A stretch of DNA of 64,000 bases from Lojkania enalia (lineage: Eukaryota > Ascomycota > Dothideomycetes > Pleosporales). Every line of letters begins with the position of its first letter. Position 1 is the stretch's first letter. This document shows positions 44,350-54,736 of the stretch, piece by piece. The translations under genes and the position numbers were made by a program. A model generated the notes under the pieces. That model made no database searches and was not told the origin of the DNA. It was given only the letters and a program-made list of their open reading frames with translations. Where the stretch lies: NCBI GenBank assembly GCA_010094045.1, contig ML986595.1:434001-498000 (forward strand), in the 5' to 3' direction.

Positions 44350-45519
44350 ATGCATCACATTTCAATACCAATTATCCTCTTAGCCTGCTTGCAATTAGTC
44401 AGCCCCTTTGCAGTCAATACAGGAGATATCGTCACAGCACGGGGCGAGAACCGAGAGAGTGACTACCTCGATGAAGCCGTCTTCCTTGCTGAATGCCATA
44501 AGTTCAAGCAAGGCAGCGACGAGCGAACGTCCCTTGAAGACTTCTTCCTATACTACCCTGTCTATGACTAGGTCCCGCATAACCGCTCAACCTCAGTCAG
44601 GGACTACGTCACGGCACCATTCGCAAAGGGCCAGCGCGTTGATTGGACGCTTGCTACACAAAAAGAGCCGCTGTTAGCAACATTTGAAAGAATTAGTAGG
44701 AAATTTAAAGTTTGGGATCTCGACAACGAAGGGGATCCTGACACGCATGTTACCGGCGTCGCCGACCTAGGGGGCAAGGGCATGCTTGCTACGATAAGCC
44801 CTGGGACTTCAGCATGTCGATCGGAGACTGGGACTACAAATGCAAAGCGCCCTACTACTGCACGCACGAGCGTCGCCGGATTCGCCGTACTGTTTTTGAC
44901 ATCTACAGCACGGTCACTGAAGTCGAGATTATGGGAGCTTCGCCTCGCGTACATAACGGTAAGATAGATCCACGTGTCATTAGTGTAGGCGGGCAAGCAT
45001 TCTACAACCTTAGGTTCGCGGACAAGGAAAATGTAGGCGGCGCATTCGAATATGCCATCGACCCGGAACGAAAGCGTCACACTATCCGCTTCGATATCTA
45101 GAAAGGCCAACACGAAGACGATGCAAAGTACTACCCAGACCGCATCAAAGAGATATCCGATCACCTCTTCAACGATGTGACCGATGAGATCATGAAGAAG
45201 GCAAAAAAAGATATTTGCTTGGACGGAGACCAGAGTTCGGATCCGTTACAGTGCATTTACAAGGTTCCGTTCCCGTCACACATCAAGGTGCAGGTTCAAA
45301 CTACTAGCCAGACGCAGCTGGATTGGAGCGCGACAGATGTGATTGATAATTTTTGTAGAAAGTGATAATGAGGGTGGGTATGGCGATGGTGCAGCACTGG
45401 CGAAGACTCTTTCAGGAGCTCTTGGGGACCTTTCTGCTGTGCTTTCAGGAGAATATAGTGCTGCGGCGAGTGTATTGGGTGGGGTCACTGGCAGCTATGA
45501 GGTTGCGGCTTGCGCATAG
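44350..45519 (+). pseudogene. Broken secreted-protein gene, unknown family
   Basis: The plus frame begins with a signal peptide (MHHISIPIILLACLQLVSPF) and reads as a secreted protein of roughly 380 residues. It is interrupted by in-frame TAG codons at about 44570 and 45100, a frame change near 44780-44800, and another in a run of five T near 45350. Both TAG codons could come from CAG by one C-to-T change. Coding character is clear between breaks: YKCKAPYYCTHERRRIRRTV, DPRVISVGGQAFYNLRFADK, and a C-terminal Gly/Ala/Ser-rich stretch (ALAKTLSGALGDLSAVLSG). I recognise no family. The number of breaks argues for a pseudogene, although the T-run break could be a sequencing error. Confidence 0.65.
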
Positions 45520-45719
45520 ATAAAATGGCTGTCAGCTTCGGCACGTGAGCGCGTGAGTTTACGGGAGAGTTTTTACATATCCAGCCTAATTATTTATTAA
45601 ATATTAGGATAGATTTACTACTTTTATGGCGTTTACTATGTCCAAGATTCTAATATCGAGCATTGCTCTCATGGGCTTGCTTTACTTTTGAATTTAATAC
45701 ACACTTTTATATTTGCCTC

Positions 45720-47618
45720 CTATACTTGCTCTGACCACGCAAAGGTGTATCCAAAGGGCATCCATTTAATCATGCTCTCTACGCGGCTAATGGATTCGTT
45801 TTTCACTTTAATAAGCTGTACGACCATATATGTGCTTGGAACATTCTGCGCCGGAGGTAGTGGGCCTGGATACGACGCCGGATAGTCTACTAGCGCAACT
45901 ACAAGAACTAGTCCTGAGCGTACATCTGTGACTAAAACCCGGCGGTCACGGATGGTAGTCGTAGTGTTGAAGAGACCATTAGGATTGCTTCCATAACCAT
46001 TCATCTGTGCGGCGCAAGTCAAGTTTCCCTGAACTCCGTTGTCACGCCTAACGCACGCAGCCGCGAAAGCAACTTCGGCAGAAGAGTGACGCTCTAGTCC
46101 ATTTAAGTAAGCTTCGATCAATTGGGGATCAATGGCATTATGCTCGTCATTCTCTTCGACTATTGGCTCCAATGAACCAAGGTCATCGCCCTGCCACTCA
46201 ATCGGCAACGGTGGGCGCATTAGAGTTTGCGTGCCACCTCTTTCACCACTCGATTCCGCTCGCACGGCAATTGCCTCAATTACAGTAATCTTCCCCTTCT
46301 CAAGCTTGATCTGAAGAGCAAGAAGGCCTGGAGTGGCTTGTTCTTTAATCAAACCCCAGTAAGCTGCTGTTCCCATGGCAGGGTTAGAAAATTTCGCTGC
46401 GTGCCCGTTACTACCTGGTTTTGAAACATAGGTAATAGTTTGCCAGAGCCCATCCCCCAAAGCTAGAAATTGGCCATTCTCGGAATATCTAACTCCTTGT
46501 GCTAATGGTAATTTAGAAGTGTCGTTATTGAGTAATGCCTCTAGCACTTGATCGATCAAGCCGCTACTATTGAATTTCGTGCCTTCCAAACAGGCATAGT
46601 TGCACGGATCGGGTGCTGTAACACTTGTGCCAGTTCCACGTAAATCAACCGACTCGCCAGCGTCGAATGCTGTGCGCATGCCGTAAGGTACCTCGGTCAA
46701 GGTCATTTCAATTCGGAAAAGCTTCTCACCGCGCAAACGGAAAGCTTCAGAAGCCGCCAACGTTCGTGGAACATCAAAGTATGGGGGAATCGGATTAGAG
46801 GTGCCATTTACACTAGGGAGCTCACGAACGGTCCCATTATGATCGAATATGGTGATTGCAAAAACCGCTTGGCGCTCCTCGTCCACGACTGGATACCTAC
46901 GATCGCGGATCTCCGTGACGAAGCCCAAGAAACCCGTCTGAAACTGGGCTTCGCATCCCAACGATGCAAAGCTTGTGTCATTAGAGTGACCGTAAGGGTC
47001 ACCATTCCGCTGATTGGTCGTCTGGAGCCCATCTTCTAATCGGTTACAATCCTTGTCGAAGAATGAGTAATCGCCTTTCGGGTCGTTGCGTTCCATGCCA
47101 GTATAGTACTTATTTGTTTGTGTAATGAGTCTTTCACGCGATATCCTCTGCTCGAGCGGTACAGCCTCTAACCACACAGGTTCTGGGACCGTCATGTTCT
47201 CATAGCGAGCAGCCCCGATCGCGTCGCGAGTAATTTGAGTCTCGATTTCACTGACTCTCCCATCGTCCTCCACCCTAAGGCGTACAACGTAGATTATGCC
47301 AACGCCATTTTCGGTCATGGTCGTGATAGCGGCCACTTGTCTAGACTCGGGGTCAGAGAACACGTGGTTGTATTTGCCGAGTTTTCCCGCGATTTTCCAT
47401 TCCCCTTCTCCTAACTTGAGTTTTTGACTATTCTCGACATATATAACATCCGGTGTGGTAGGAAGCCTGGATGGATCATGAGCTACCATAGCATTCAAGA
47501 AGTCTGAGAGGATGCCTTCTAAGCACAATCGATCGCAGGATGGTGCTTCATCTTGAGCAGAGGCAATGGTTACTATCCACGAGGCTGCGGTAACGAGTAT
47601 CGTGAAGAAAGGCCTCAT
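45720..47618 (-). CDS. Secreted protein with two tandem DUF8021-like domains
   Basis: Single exon, 632 residues from 47618 (MRPFFTILVTAASWIVTIAS, signal peptide). Two homologous halves follow. The first starts at CDRLCLEG (residues 28-35) with NAMVAHDPSRLP and LGEGEWK. The second starts at CNYACLEG (339-346) with EALLNNDTSKLP and LGDGLWQ. Each half continues with a strand-rich region resembling a SnoaL/NTF2-like fold (EIETQITRDA; VIEAIAVRAE) and a second part with EIRDRRYPVV or TIRDRRVLVT. This is the arrangement of fungal DUF8021 proteins, whose role is unknown. Several N-glycosylation sites (NGT, NDT, NTT) fit secretion. An upstream in-frame Met at 47681 would hide the signal peptide and was rejected. 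Confidence 0.85.
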   Translation of the reverse strand: MRPFFTILVTAASWIVTIASAQDEAPSCDRLCLEGILSDFLNAMVAHDPSRLPTTPDVIYVENSQKLKLGEGEWKIAGKLGKYNHVFSDPESRQVAAITTMTENGVGIIYVVRLRVEDDGRVSEIETQITRDAIGAARYENMTVPEPVWLEAVPLEQRISRERLITQTNKYYTGMERNDPKGDYSFFDKDCNRLEDGLQTTNQRNGDPYGHSNDTSFASLGCEAQFQTGFLGFVTEIRDRRYPVVDEERQAVFAITIFDHNGTVRELPSVNGTSNPIPPYFDVPRTLAASEAFRLRGEKLFRIEMTLTEVPYGMRTAFDAGESVDLRGTGTSVTAPDPCNYACLEGTKFNSSGLIDQVLEALLNNDTSKLPLAQGVRYSENGQFLALGDGLWQTITYVSKPGSNGHAAKFSNPAMGTAAYWGLIKEQATPGLLALQIKLEKGKITVIEAIAVRAESSGERGGTQTLMRPPLPIEWQGDDLGSLEPIVEENDEHNAIDPQLIEAYLNGLERHSSAEVAFAAACVRRDNGVQGNLTCAAQMNGYGSNPNGLFNTTTTIRDRRVLVTDVRSGLVLVVALVDYPASYPGPLPPAQNVPSTYMVVQLIKVKNESISRVESMIKWMPFGYTFAWSEQV

Positions 47619-48866
47619 AATCGCTAGGGTCGAGCGAGGCTTAGCGATCTTGAAAATGGCTTCTTTCCCTTTGGAGATCAATCTGATCTGCAGAGAGCAA
47701 ACAGACTCAGATAAATGTTCAAACCGTTCAACGCTCTTCGAACAGTTTACAATTCATAGTGCGGGGTTACAAGAAGTATTATGCAATGAGTAACAGATCT
47801 TTTTCTGCAACCACCTTTATCCGCATAGGATAGCTAAGTCTGCACCACTTTGGGATAGATCATTTATTTAACCTTCGGGATTTAAGCATAAAGTAATCCG
47901 GCATTTATATGCCCCACGTATCCCCTAGCCCCACATAAAGACGTCAAAAATCAGTTACTGTAGAATGAAGCGAGGAAGTTTCTTTTAGATTAGAAAGTTT
48001 CAGGATAGTATGTTAGATAATATTTAATATAATATTTAATTCAGCACTGTAAGAGAATTTTTCAAGTTATTTAAATTAACTAAACGGCCTTGACAGCCCC
48101 TAGATGCTAAAAGTTGAAAGACGAACATCGCATTATGCCTATCTCGGCCACTGGTGTGATTAGAATTGATTGTTGACATGTATCAACTCGAATAATTGTT
48201 TGTAGTGACAGTCCTATCACATCGCCGGCATCCGGATTAAAGCCCTACAGTCCTAGAATACCGCAATATTTCTTTAGTGGTCCGATTACATTCTTGTGAA
48301 TTCAACGCCCTATAATCAGCCCTGTGCCCGCGAAGAAGAACCAATCCACAGCGGAAACACACTCACCAGCGCCATTGTTACGTACATTTTGGGACCACTT
48401 TAGCGAGGCCATAAGTCACAAGGCTTATTCTGTTTCCTGACCCAGGGCCTGTGCTGAAATATACGCATTTTTAGCAGCTCGTGATAAAACCCACTAGCTA
48501 GTTTAGTATATATGCGTTTGTGACTGCACAAAATAGCTACCCCGCTATCAAAATTTGAAACCAAGCCCGATCTAGTCACTTCAATCATGCAGCGAGATTG
48601 GCGTCAGTTGCTCCCATATCCCAAATGAACTATCTTATTCATTCAGCTATCACTTGCTTAGTTCCCCAAAACCGGGGCTTTCGGTTCGCTCAGTAACATA
48701 TTGAAAACACATTCGTTCGATTCGTGACATATCGATAACAAAATCGCCTGACCGGTGACATATCAACAACAAAGGTCATTAGGCCGATGACATATCGAAA
48801 GCAAATAAAAGGACGTACGGAGCAGACCTTGAGAGTTGACGAGCGATTTCACCAAGCGTCATCAAA
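47619..48866. promoter_or_regulatory. Divergent region ahead of arsenite methyltransferase
   Basis: About 1.25 kb, AT-rich. The part from 48690 to 48805 holds the phased repeat array described separately. The rest shows no gene. Confidence 0.5.
48693..48805 (+). repeat. Four phased copies of a GTGACATATC-type motif
   Basis: Copies start at 48693 (GTAACATATTGAAAACACA), 48724 (GTGACATATCGATAACAAA), 48755 (GTGACATATCAACAACAAA) and 48787 (ATGACATATCGAAAGCAAA). Spacing is 31, 31 and 32 bp, three helical turns, so all copies face the same side of the DNA. The last copy ends about 60 bp before the arsenite methyltransferase start. The spacers between copies differ in sequence, so this is not a simple tandem duplication still intact. 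It is a strong candidate operator array; the binding protein is unknown. Confidence 0.75.
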
Positions 48867-49832
48867 ATGGAGTCTAGTCAGATTTACCAAGAGGTTTCGA
48901 AGCACTACAGCAGCATCGCGAATGCTGCCGAGAATGCCGAATACAGTCGCAAAGTTGCTGTAGCGTTCGGCTACTCCGAAGAAGAGCTCGCTGCAATTCC
49001 TCGGGATGCAAATCTGGGGGTCAGCTGCGGGAACCCTGTTGCTCTTGCAAACTTGAAAGAGGGAGAAACTATCATTGATCTCGGAAGTGGCGCGGGATTT
49101 GATGTCTTCCTTGCTGCTAAACGCGTTGGGCCGACTGGAAAAGCCATTGGTGTTGATATGAACCGAGTAAGTCTATAAGTTATTCGGCCATTAATAGATA
49201 AGCACTTGACTTAGATGGGATCAGGACATGCTTACTCGTGCCAACCGAAATCTCGACAGATCGACACTGACTAACATTAGCTTCGTCGAATCGCAAATTA
49301 CTTCCATAGCGCTAAAAGGTCAGATCGCGAACTGCATTATCTCCAACTGTGTCATAAACCTGGTACCTCAAGAGCAGAAGCATCGGGTATTCGAGGAGAT
49401 GTTCCGATTGCTGAAACCGGGCGGCAGAGTCGCCATTTCCGACATTCTAGCCAAGATGTCACTTCCTGATGACCTAACCAAGAACCTCGCAGCTTACGTG
49501 GGTTGCATCAGCGGCGCTAGCGAAGTGGCTGAGTACGAAAAGTGGCTCCATGATGCTGGCTTTGTTGGTATAAAGATTGTGGATACCGGCGCCGACCTGA
49601 ACGTTTACCGAACGGCAGACAAACCTGAGATTGCTTGCTGTGCGGGCCAAACCTCACCCGCGAAAGATGAGAAGGTTGCAAGCCCTTGTTCTACAGCGGA
49701 TGTGTATGCAGATATGGATCTGAATCAGTGGGCAGGTTCGTAATATAACCTTTTTGCGTGATTTGAAATGCCTCTAAATACTAACAAAGCTCATGACTAG
49801 GTTCTTACAAGATATTTGCTCTAAAGCCGTAG
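48867..49832 (+). CDS. arsM: Arsenite methyltransferase (ArsM/AS3MT type)
   Basis: Three exons, 48867-49166, 49225-49735 and 49801-49832; the join gives 281 codons, 280 residues. SAM-binding motif I is [16 protein letters not shown] (69-84). The conserved arsenic-binding Cys are present: Cys54 in [11 protein letters not shown], Cys142 in [10 protein letters not shown], and Cys194 in AYVGCISGA; a CC pair lies at 238-239. [20 protein letters not shown] is the usual post-II stretch. The last 11 residues (SYKIFALKP region) are on a 32-nt exon that matches the family C-terminus. The enzyme methylates As(III) with S-adenosylmethionine, giving less harmful or volatile forms. No other ars gene lies nearby. 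The repeat array upstream suggests dedicated control. Confidence 0.92.
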
Positions 49833-50739
49833 AGATGCTACCTAGATCAGGAGTTGTCCGCTATGGCCCTACAATCTTTTCGCCCAGAAAATATTCACTT
49901 CAGAACACTCCAGTCCCAACACTACGCATCTCCTCGGAGTGTTCGTTACTCTTGCCATAGCTTCTCTAGTTTCTGCGTCATACGGACTCAAATTTCAAGA
50001 TGTGATTATCAACCCTTTGCTCCGCTTCTTAAGGCACATATGAAGTGTGTGAATATATTTTCCAGCTGGGCTCAATAAGAATCGCAGTGATACAGCCCAT
50101 AGGAAGACCTAGACCCCATATCCCACTAACTACAAATAGTCAAGTCGTTTATAATAGGCGATAATCAAGCTAACGTACTCACTACCAGATGTTACAATTT
50201 GTAGAGGGTCCCTACAGGTCAGTAGTGTAAAACTTCTAAGCTTGAAGCACTTACTGCAACCTAATACTTTATTATCTTGCCGAATTTCATACAATGAACA
50301 TATTTCCACACTTGAGTTTGCCGAACTCTTATATGAGGTACTGTAGCGTGATTATAAGAAGGATGCGTAGACGTGCGGAGCTGCGGTCACGTGACAATGT
50401 GATATGTGGGCATAATAGAAGTATTATTGGAGGAATGTCAGCTGCACCTCTCCTAAATGAGCACATGTATAGGAAGATGCGAGGGTGTACGGCACGAGAA
50501 TTCTTGCCAGTTCTTAGTCATCCACCTTGGGCGCTCATCCGATGGTTACATAGCTCTTGGAGTCTTACCAAATCTTGTAGGAATGCTCCCCTTAGGAAGC
50601 AGTGATATAGCGTAGTAATATGAAACCGAAATTTGTCCTGAGATTTATTCTCTTAAGAGCACGAAAATATGTTCGTATATATTGGAAATTGATCTCGGTC
50701 ATTCTATGCATCTAATCATTCTACTAACTTGCCGCCATG
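49833..50739. other. Intergenic, no gene seen
   Basis: About 900 bp of AT-rich DNA downstream of arsM. Short frames have no recognisable content. Confidence 0.4.
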
Positions 50740-51960
50740 CACATTCTTCCTCTTGTAGTCATCACATCCACGATCATTCCGACTGGCGTAGGTGAGCCTC
50801 TGTCGTCACCTCACAGGCATGCCTTGCATCACTTTTAACATTTCAAAGGCTCCTTGGGTTCTAACTCAACACCCCCTTTCCCATTAAAATACGTGAAACT
50901 CTATCTCAAAGCGATATTTTATAAGTAGAATCAGCCACTCACGTTGAATTGACGGATCACAACATAAAGCAAACAGCCCTGAGCAACTTGAAGACAAGAA
51001 TTCGACTCTTACGTCCTACTCAACTAAATTTACGTTCGAGAACGCTCAAACCCCCTTCACCAACATATTTAAGGGGAAGGACGACAATATTGTCAAACGT
51101 GCCATTGGTGACCATAAAAAATTGACAATGACTTCCATTGGCAATCATTTTTCTCTAGAATACTTGACCGTTATGGCTGTTGACGAGAATATATACATGT
51201 CATCCGAGTCCATATCAGAACTCCAAGGTTACATGTATCACACGATCCTTATTAAGGATTAGCCCTGATGTAATGTGATACCTAGGACAGAAGGTATATA
51301 TAGCCTTGATCCTCTATAGATATGAATCAACACAGTTCCCCTCCTCATCTGCCCTGATACTTTACAAAAACAAAAGGCTGACCTTAGCTTTGACAAGGTG
51401 GGATTGGATACTCTAGACGAGTATGCTTACATATTAGCCCTACATTTCTCTTCTGTCTTAGGTTGGGGATTTTTCAATGTCCTTTAAAGCAGCTAACTCC
51501 TGACCCATACTGTACAATGCCTAGAGAGCTGCCAAAGAACATACCTCGCACCGGATCCAATTTTCCATTCCCGTGAGGAAAAGGGAAAGATAAATATTCT
51601 CAAACTTATCGATGTTGGCTATGAACTCGGCTCGCTGCGTAATAAACCCTCCGCAATCAACGTTTCAATCTAAACTAAATCTCTTAGAGAATGAGTGCAT
51701 GGCTATGTTCAAATTTTTTTCAAGACAAGCAAGATGGAGCTGGGTGCAACAGCGCAATAGCCATTACAGTCTACCAAAATGGAGAAACTATAGATCCTGT
51801 GCCTCTATGCGACAATACGCAAGAGAAAAAAAAGACTGCGGTGAGCTCGCAACCGACATTTGCAAAGGGGGTCGAACGAGCATGCCTAACAAAGTATCCG
51901 AGGAGCACTATAACATCAAGTGCTGGATGAATTAGGCGGAAAACAGAGATGTGATGGAGC
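50740..51960 (+). pseudogene. Decayed multi-exon secreted-protein gene (tentative)
   Basis: Scattered plus-strand pieces have coding character. A signal-peptide-like start MHILPLVVITSTIIPTGV at 50740 ends at a GTGAGC donor. A long piece at about 50965-51255 in one frame contains FENAQTPFTNIFKGKDDNIV and LEYLTVMAVDENIYMSS. Another near 51375 reads KADLSFDKVGLDTLDE. A last one at 51700-51880 has GAGCNSAIAITVYQNGETID. Stops and frame changes between them cannot all be removed with plausible introns. It looks like a dying secreted-protein gene; the family is not recognised. Confidence 0.35.
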
Positions 51961-52780
51961 CTGATGATCAGTGTAAGAAATCTACCCGGTATTATACGAA
52001 AGGTCAGATCGGGTACAAAATCGAGCCATTTAGGCTGTAGAGGGAGCTCCCATTTCGAAGCGATAATCTTACAACCCGGATATCTATTAGGTGACGATGA
52101 GTCTATTTAATAGCAGTGTACCTACGCATCTCTCTCCTTTCTCTTCACATTTCTCATGCAGGCCTATGAGAAAACGATTGAACGGGCAAGTCGAGTTGTA
52201 AAATTACTGTGGGATAGTTGAATTTTGTATTTCATTGTGGTTCTACCCTGTCCAGCATCCGATTCGTCCCGTCCACGGAACGCTCTTTCTGAAACACAGT
52301 TTCGAAGTGTAGGAGATGACCCTACAGCCCTGGGATTTAGCGATGAAAAGTCGTCGTAGTGAGACATCTGTCTTCTCCCAGGACGGCCGGCGCATTATTC
52401 ATTGACCAGCTATGCAAAATGCGCAGTGCCTTTGTCGCCGCATCCCAGGATATCTGACACTCAGTGTCAAAGTGGGTTCGAGAACATTGATCGCTTTAAG
52501 TCATGAGCGGCATAACTAGCATGCCTTGCTTATGAGGAGACGCTATTTGCTCAATACGACATTAGATGAAAAAAAGTCTGAGTGCTCCTGCCATAGGTTT
52601 GCGATGCTCGACATGCAAGCCGTTCAAGAAGTGTAAAGAGGAAATTCTGGTCCAGCCGTCATATGCAACCAACCCATACGGGAAATTGGACTAAACGCTC
52701 GTCAAAGTAACAATCATAAACACCATAGTACAAAAAATAATGCTCTGAGATGCCCCGGAATTGTAAATGTAGGATGAAAA
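51961..52780. other. Intergenic, no gene seen
   Basis: About 820 bp. Contains the 3' region of the zinc-finger gene. A short frame at 52567-52695 with CSTCKPFKKCKE, resembling the start of a Zn2Cys6 cluster, is too short and isolated to call. Confidence 0.4.
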
Positions 52781-54736
52781 TCACGGCCGGTCTGAAGGAT
52801 TGGCAAAATCCCGGAATTGAGTACTAGGAGCACGTCGCTGCGGGAACCGAGGTAGCGGTACACATGGAGGTGGTGGAGGGCTCGCAGCTGCCGATCGAAG
52901 CGATGGGGGTAGAGCGTCATCCCAAGCCGGTGGAGTATATGTTGATGTATCAAGTTGAGGAGATGATAAAATCTGTTGGGCCATGATACCCTCCATTCGT
53001 ATTAAAGAATCGTCTAGATCGCCAAAGGCCCATCCCTGCGAAGAAGTTGTCAAACTCCTCGAGACGTTTGAGAATGCTGGGTCATCACTCATTTCTGCTA
53101 TCTCCATGGCGTCGAGCGAATCATTCGAAGCTTTTCCATATCCCATGAAAACATTCTGACGGAGCTTTGCCGGACTGCATTGACGAGGCTCATTCGATCC
53201 ATGTATCTCCCGTATAAGATTCTGTCTATTTGTGCCAACGTGCGTTTCGAGATTCCCCTGAAATGGTGTCGAGAGTAGTCGTCTTGTTCGCTCGGCAACC
53301 ATGGGATCATGAGTCCGTAAATTAATGCCCGCATGCACACCGGGATGCTCGACTCCAATGTTCATTGAATCAGGGCCTTGACGACCAAGAAATGATTTGC
53401 TTGAGAAATGATCTGATACCTTGGAAGAATGGCTTTTTGGTGATTTCAATAACGCCTCTTGTTTGCTTTCCGACCGATCGGTGGTAGACGTGGCCTGGTC
53501 CAAAGGAAGCTGAAACTTCTCAGCCAGGTCGTATACCCGCTCTAAGATCCCGTCGATACCACATGGGTAATCGCCAAACTCTAGATCTTCGACTAGTTCT
53601 CGAGCATTGTCTGGAGTCCAGTCTAATCTCACACTTGATTTAGATTCCCTAAACTGTCTCCAGGGCTCTGCTAACTCTTGACGCTGGAGTAAACTCTGAA
53701 TCATGCCAGAGTGATCTAGATCGATCCTAGTTTTTGCATTCACACTCTTGAAATGGACCTTCTTAGAATGGATAGCTCGGGATGCGAAACAATCTAAGCC
53801 CTCGAACAATTTTGCGCAATAAGGACATGCACATGCGGTCTTAGGGCCGGAAAGCACCGCCACTCGCTCTTTTAAATCACACTGTCGACATCCGTGGTTT
53901 TTGTGATGACGGTCATAGCCAGCTTTGGTCTTTGTGCGTACCTGGCAGTGAGGACATATCCACTCTTTGCGTTGGCTATGATTATTCTCCTCATGATTGA
54001 GGCAGTCACCGTATCGAACAAAATCTTGTGTGCAGTACATGCACTCGTATTTCCGAGTTCGGCTTAATTTCGATGATTCCAAGTGGCCCGAAGGGGTAGA
54101 TTCGCTAGAAAGTGTATATGGTGATTGCGGTACGGAGGTACTGCTGAAGGGTTGATTGTAAGATTCGGAGAGATGTTGAGGTGAAGAAAAACTTGGAGCA
54201 GCCGGGCTACTCCTTTTTAAAGGGTCATCCTGAAAATTGCCTGGAATAAGCGGACTTATGTGGCACGATCGCTCTTGTAAAGATAGCATTGAGCTCTCGA
54301 CCTCGGAAGATGGTCGGGATCCGTACCCGGAGTCTCTGGAAGAACTTGATAGTCGATGTGAGTGCATACCGTGAGAATGCCTCAGTATTGACGACTGATG
54401 CGAAGCACGGTTGGAGGGTTTTAGGGTCGTTTCACTCAATCGCAGTACATCGCTCTCTCTTAGGAATTTCAATTCCTCAAGTATATCTAGGACATCATCC
54501 TCGACAAACTTGAGTAGTAGCCTTAAATCAAATTTCCGATAGGACCGAGCAATCTTGAAGAACTCTTCATCCTGAGCGAGTTCGTAGCCCCGTATGATCT
54601 CGGCAACATGGTACCGACTAAAGAATTGTTCGAACTTGTCGTTACCGCATCCTTTTCCGACCACCATAGCAGGTTCATAAGCATTAGACGAGACGTGCTG
54701 GCCTCCGGGGTCCGAACTTGAGCATTCGTGTGCCAT
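52781..54736 (-). CDS. C2H2 zinc-finger protein, probable transcription factor
   Basis: Single exon, 651 residues from 54736 (MAHECSSSDPGGQ; context ACAATGG). An N-terminal helical region (FFSRYHVAEIIRGYELAQDE) is followed by a Ser-rich linker. A zinc-finger block lies in the middle: YECMYCTQDFVRYGDCLNHE with a later His, WICPHCQVRTKTKAGYDRHH, CRQCDL, and CACPYCAKLFEGLDCFASRA ending in HSKKVH. The C-terminal half is Ser-rich, ending in a Pro-rich tail (SPPPPPCVPLPRFP). The finger arrangement is that of a fungal C2H2 regulator family with no known target. A frame-open ATG 19 codons upstream (54793) overlaps a TTTGCAG acceptor-like site and is less likely. No partner gene is obvious nearby. Confidence 0.85.
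   Translation of the reverse strand: MAHECSSSDPGGQHVSSNAYEPAMVVGKGCGNDKFEQFFSRYHVAEIIRGYELAQDEEFFKIARSYRKFDLRLLLKFVEDDVLDILEELKFLRESDVLRLSETTLKPSNRASHQSSILRHSHGMHSHRLSSSSRDSGYGSRPSSEVESSMLSLQERSCHISPLIPGNFQDDPLKRSSPAAPSFSSPQHLSESYNQPFSSTSVPQSPYTLSSESTPSGHLESSKLSRTRKYECMYCTQDFVRYGDCLNHEENNHSQRKEWICPHCQVRTKTKAGYDRHHKNHGCRQCDLKERVAVLSGPKTACACPYCAKLFEGLDCFASRAIHSKKVHFKSVNAKTRIDLDHSGMIQSLLQRQELAEPWRQFRESKSSVRLDWTPDNARELVEDLEFGDYPCGIDGILERVYDLAEKFQLPLDQATSTTDRSESKQEALLKSPKSHSSKVSDHFSSKSFLGRQGPDSMNIGVEHPGVHAGINLRTHDPMVAERTRRLLSTPFQGNLETHVGTNRQNLIREIHGSNEPRQCSPAKLRQNVFMGYGKASNDSLDAMEIAEMSDDPAFSNVSRSLTTSSQGWAFGDLDDSLIRMEGIMAQQILSSPQLDTSTYTPPAWDDALPPSLRSAAASPPPPPCVPLPRFPQRRAPSTQFRDFANPSDRP

Noticed and set aside
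52567..52695. CSTCKPFKKCKE resembling a Zn2Cys6 cluster start
   Set aside because: Only three Cys in the expected spacing, stop within 43 codons, and no continuation found.
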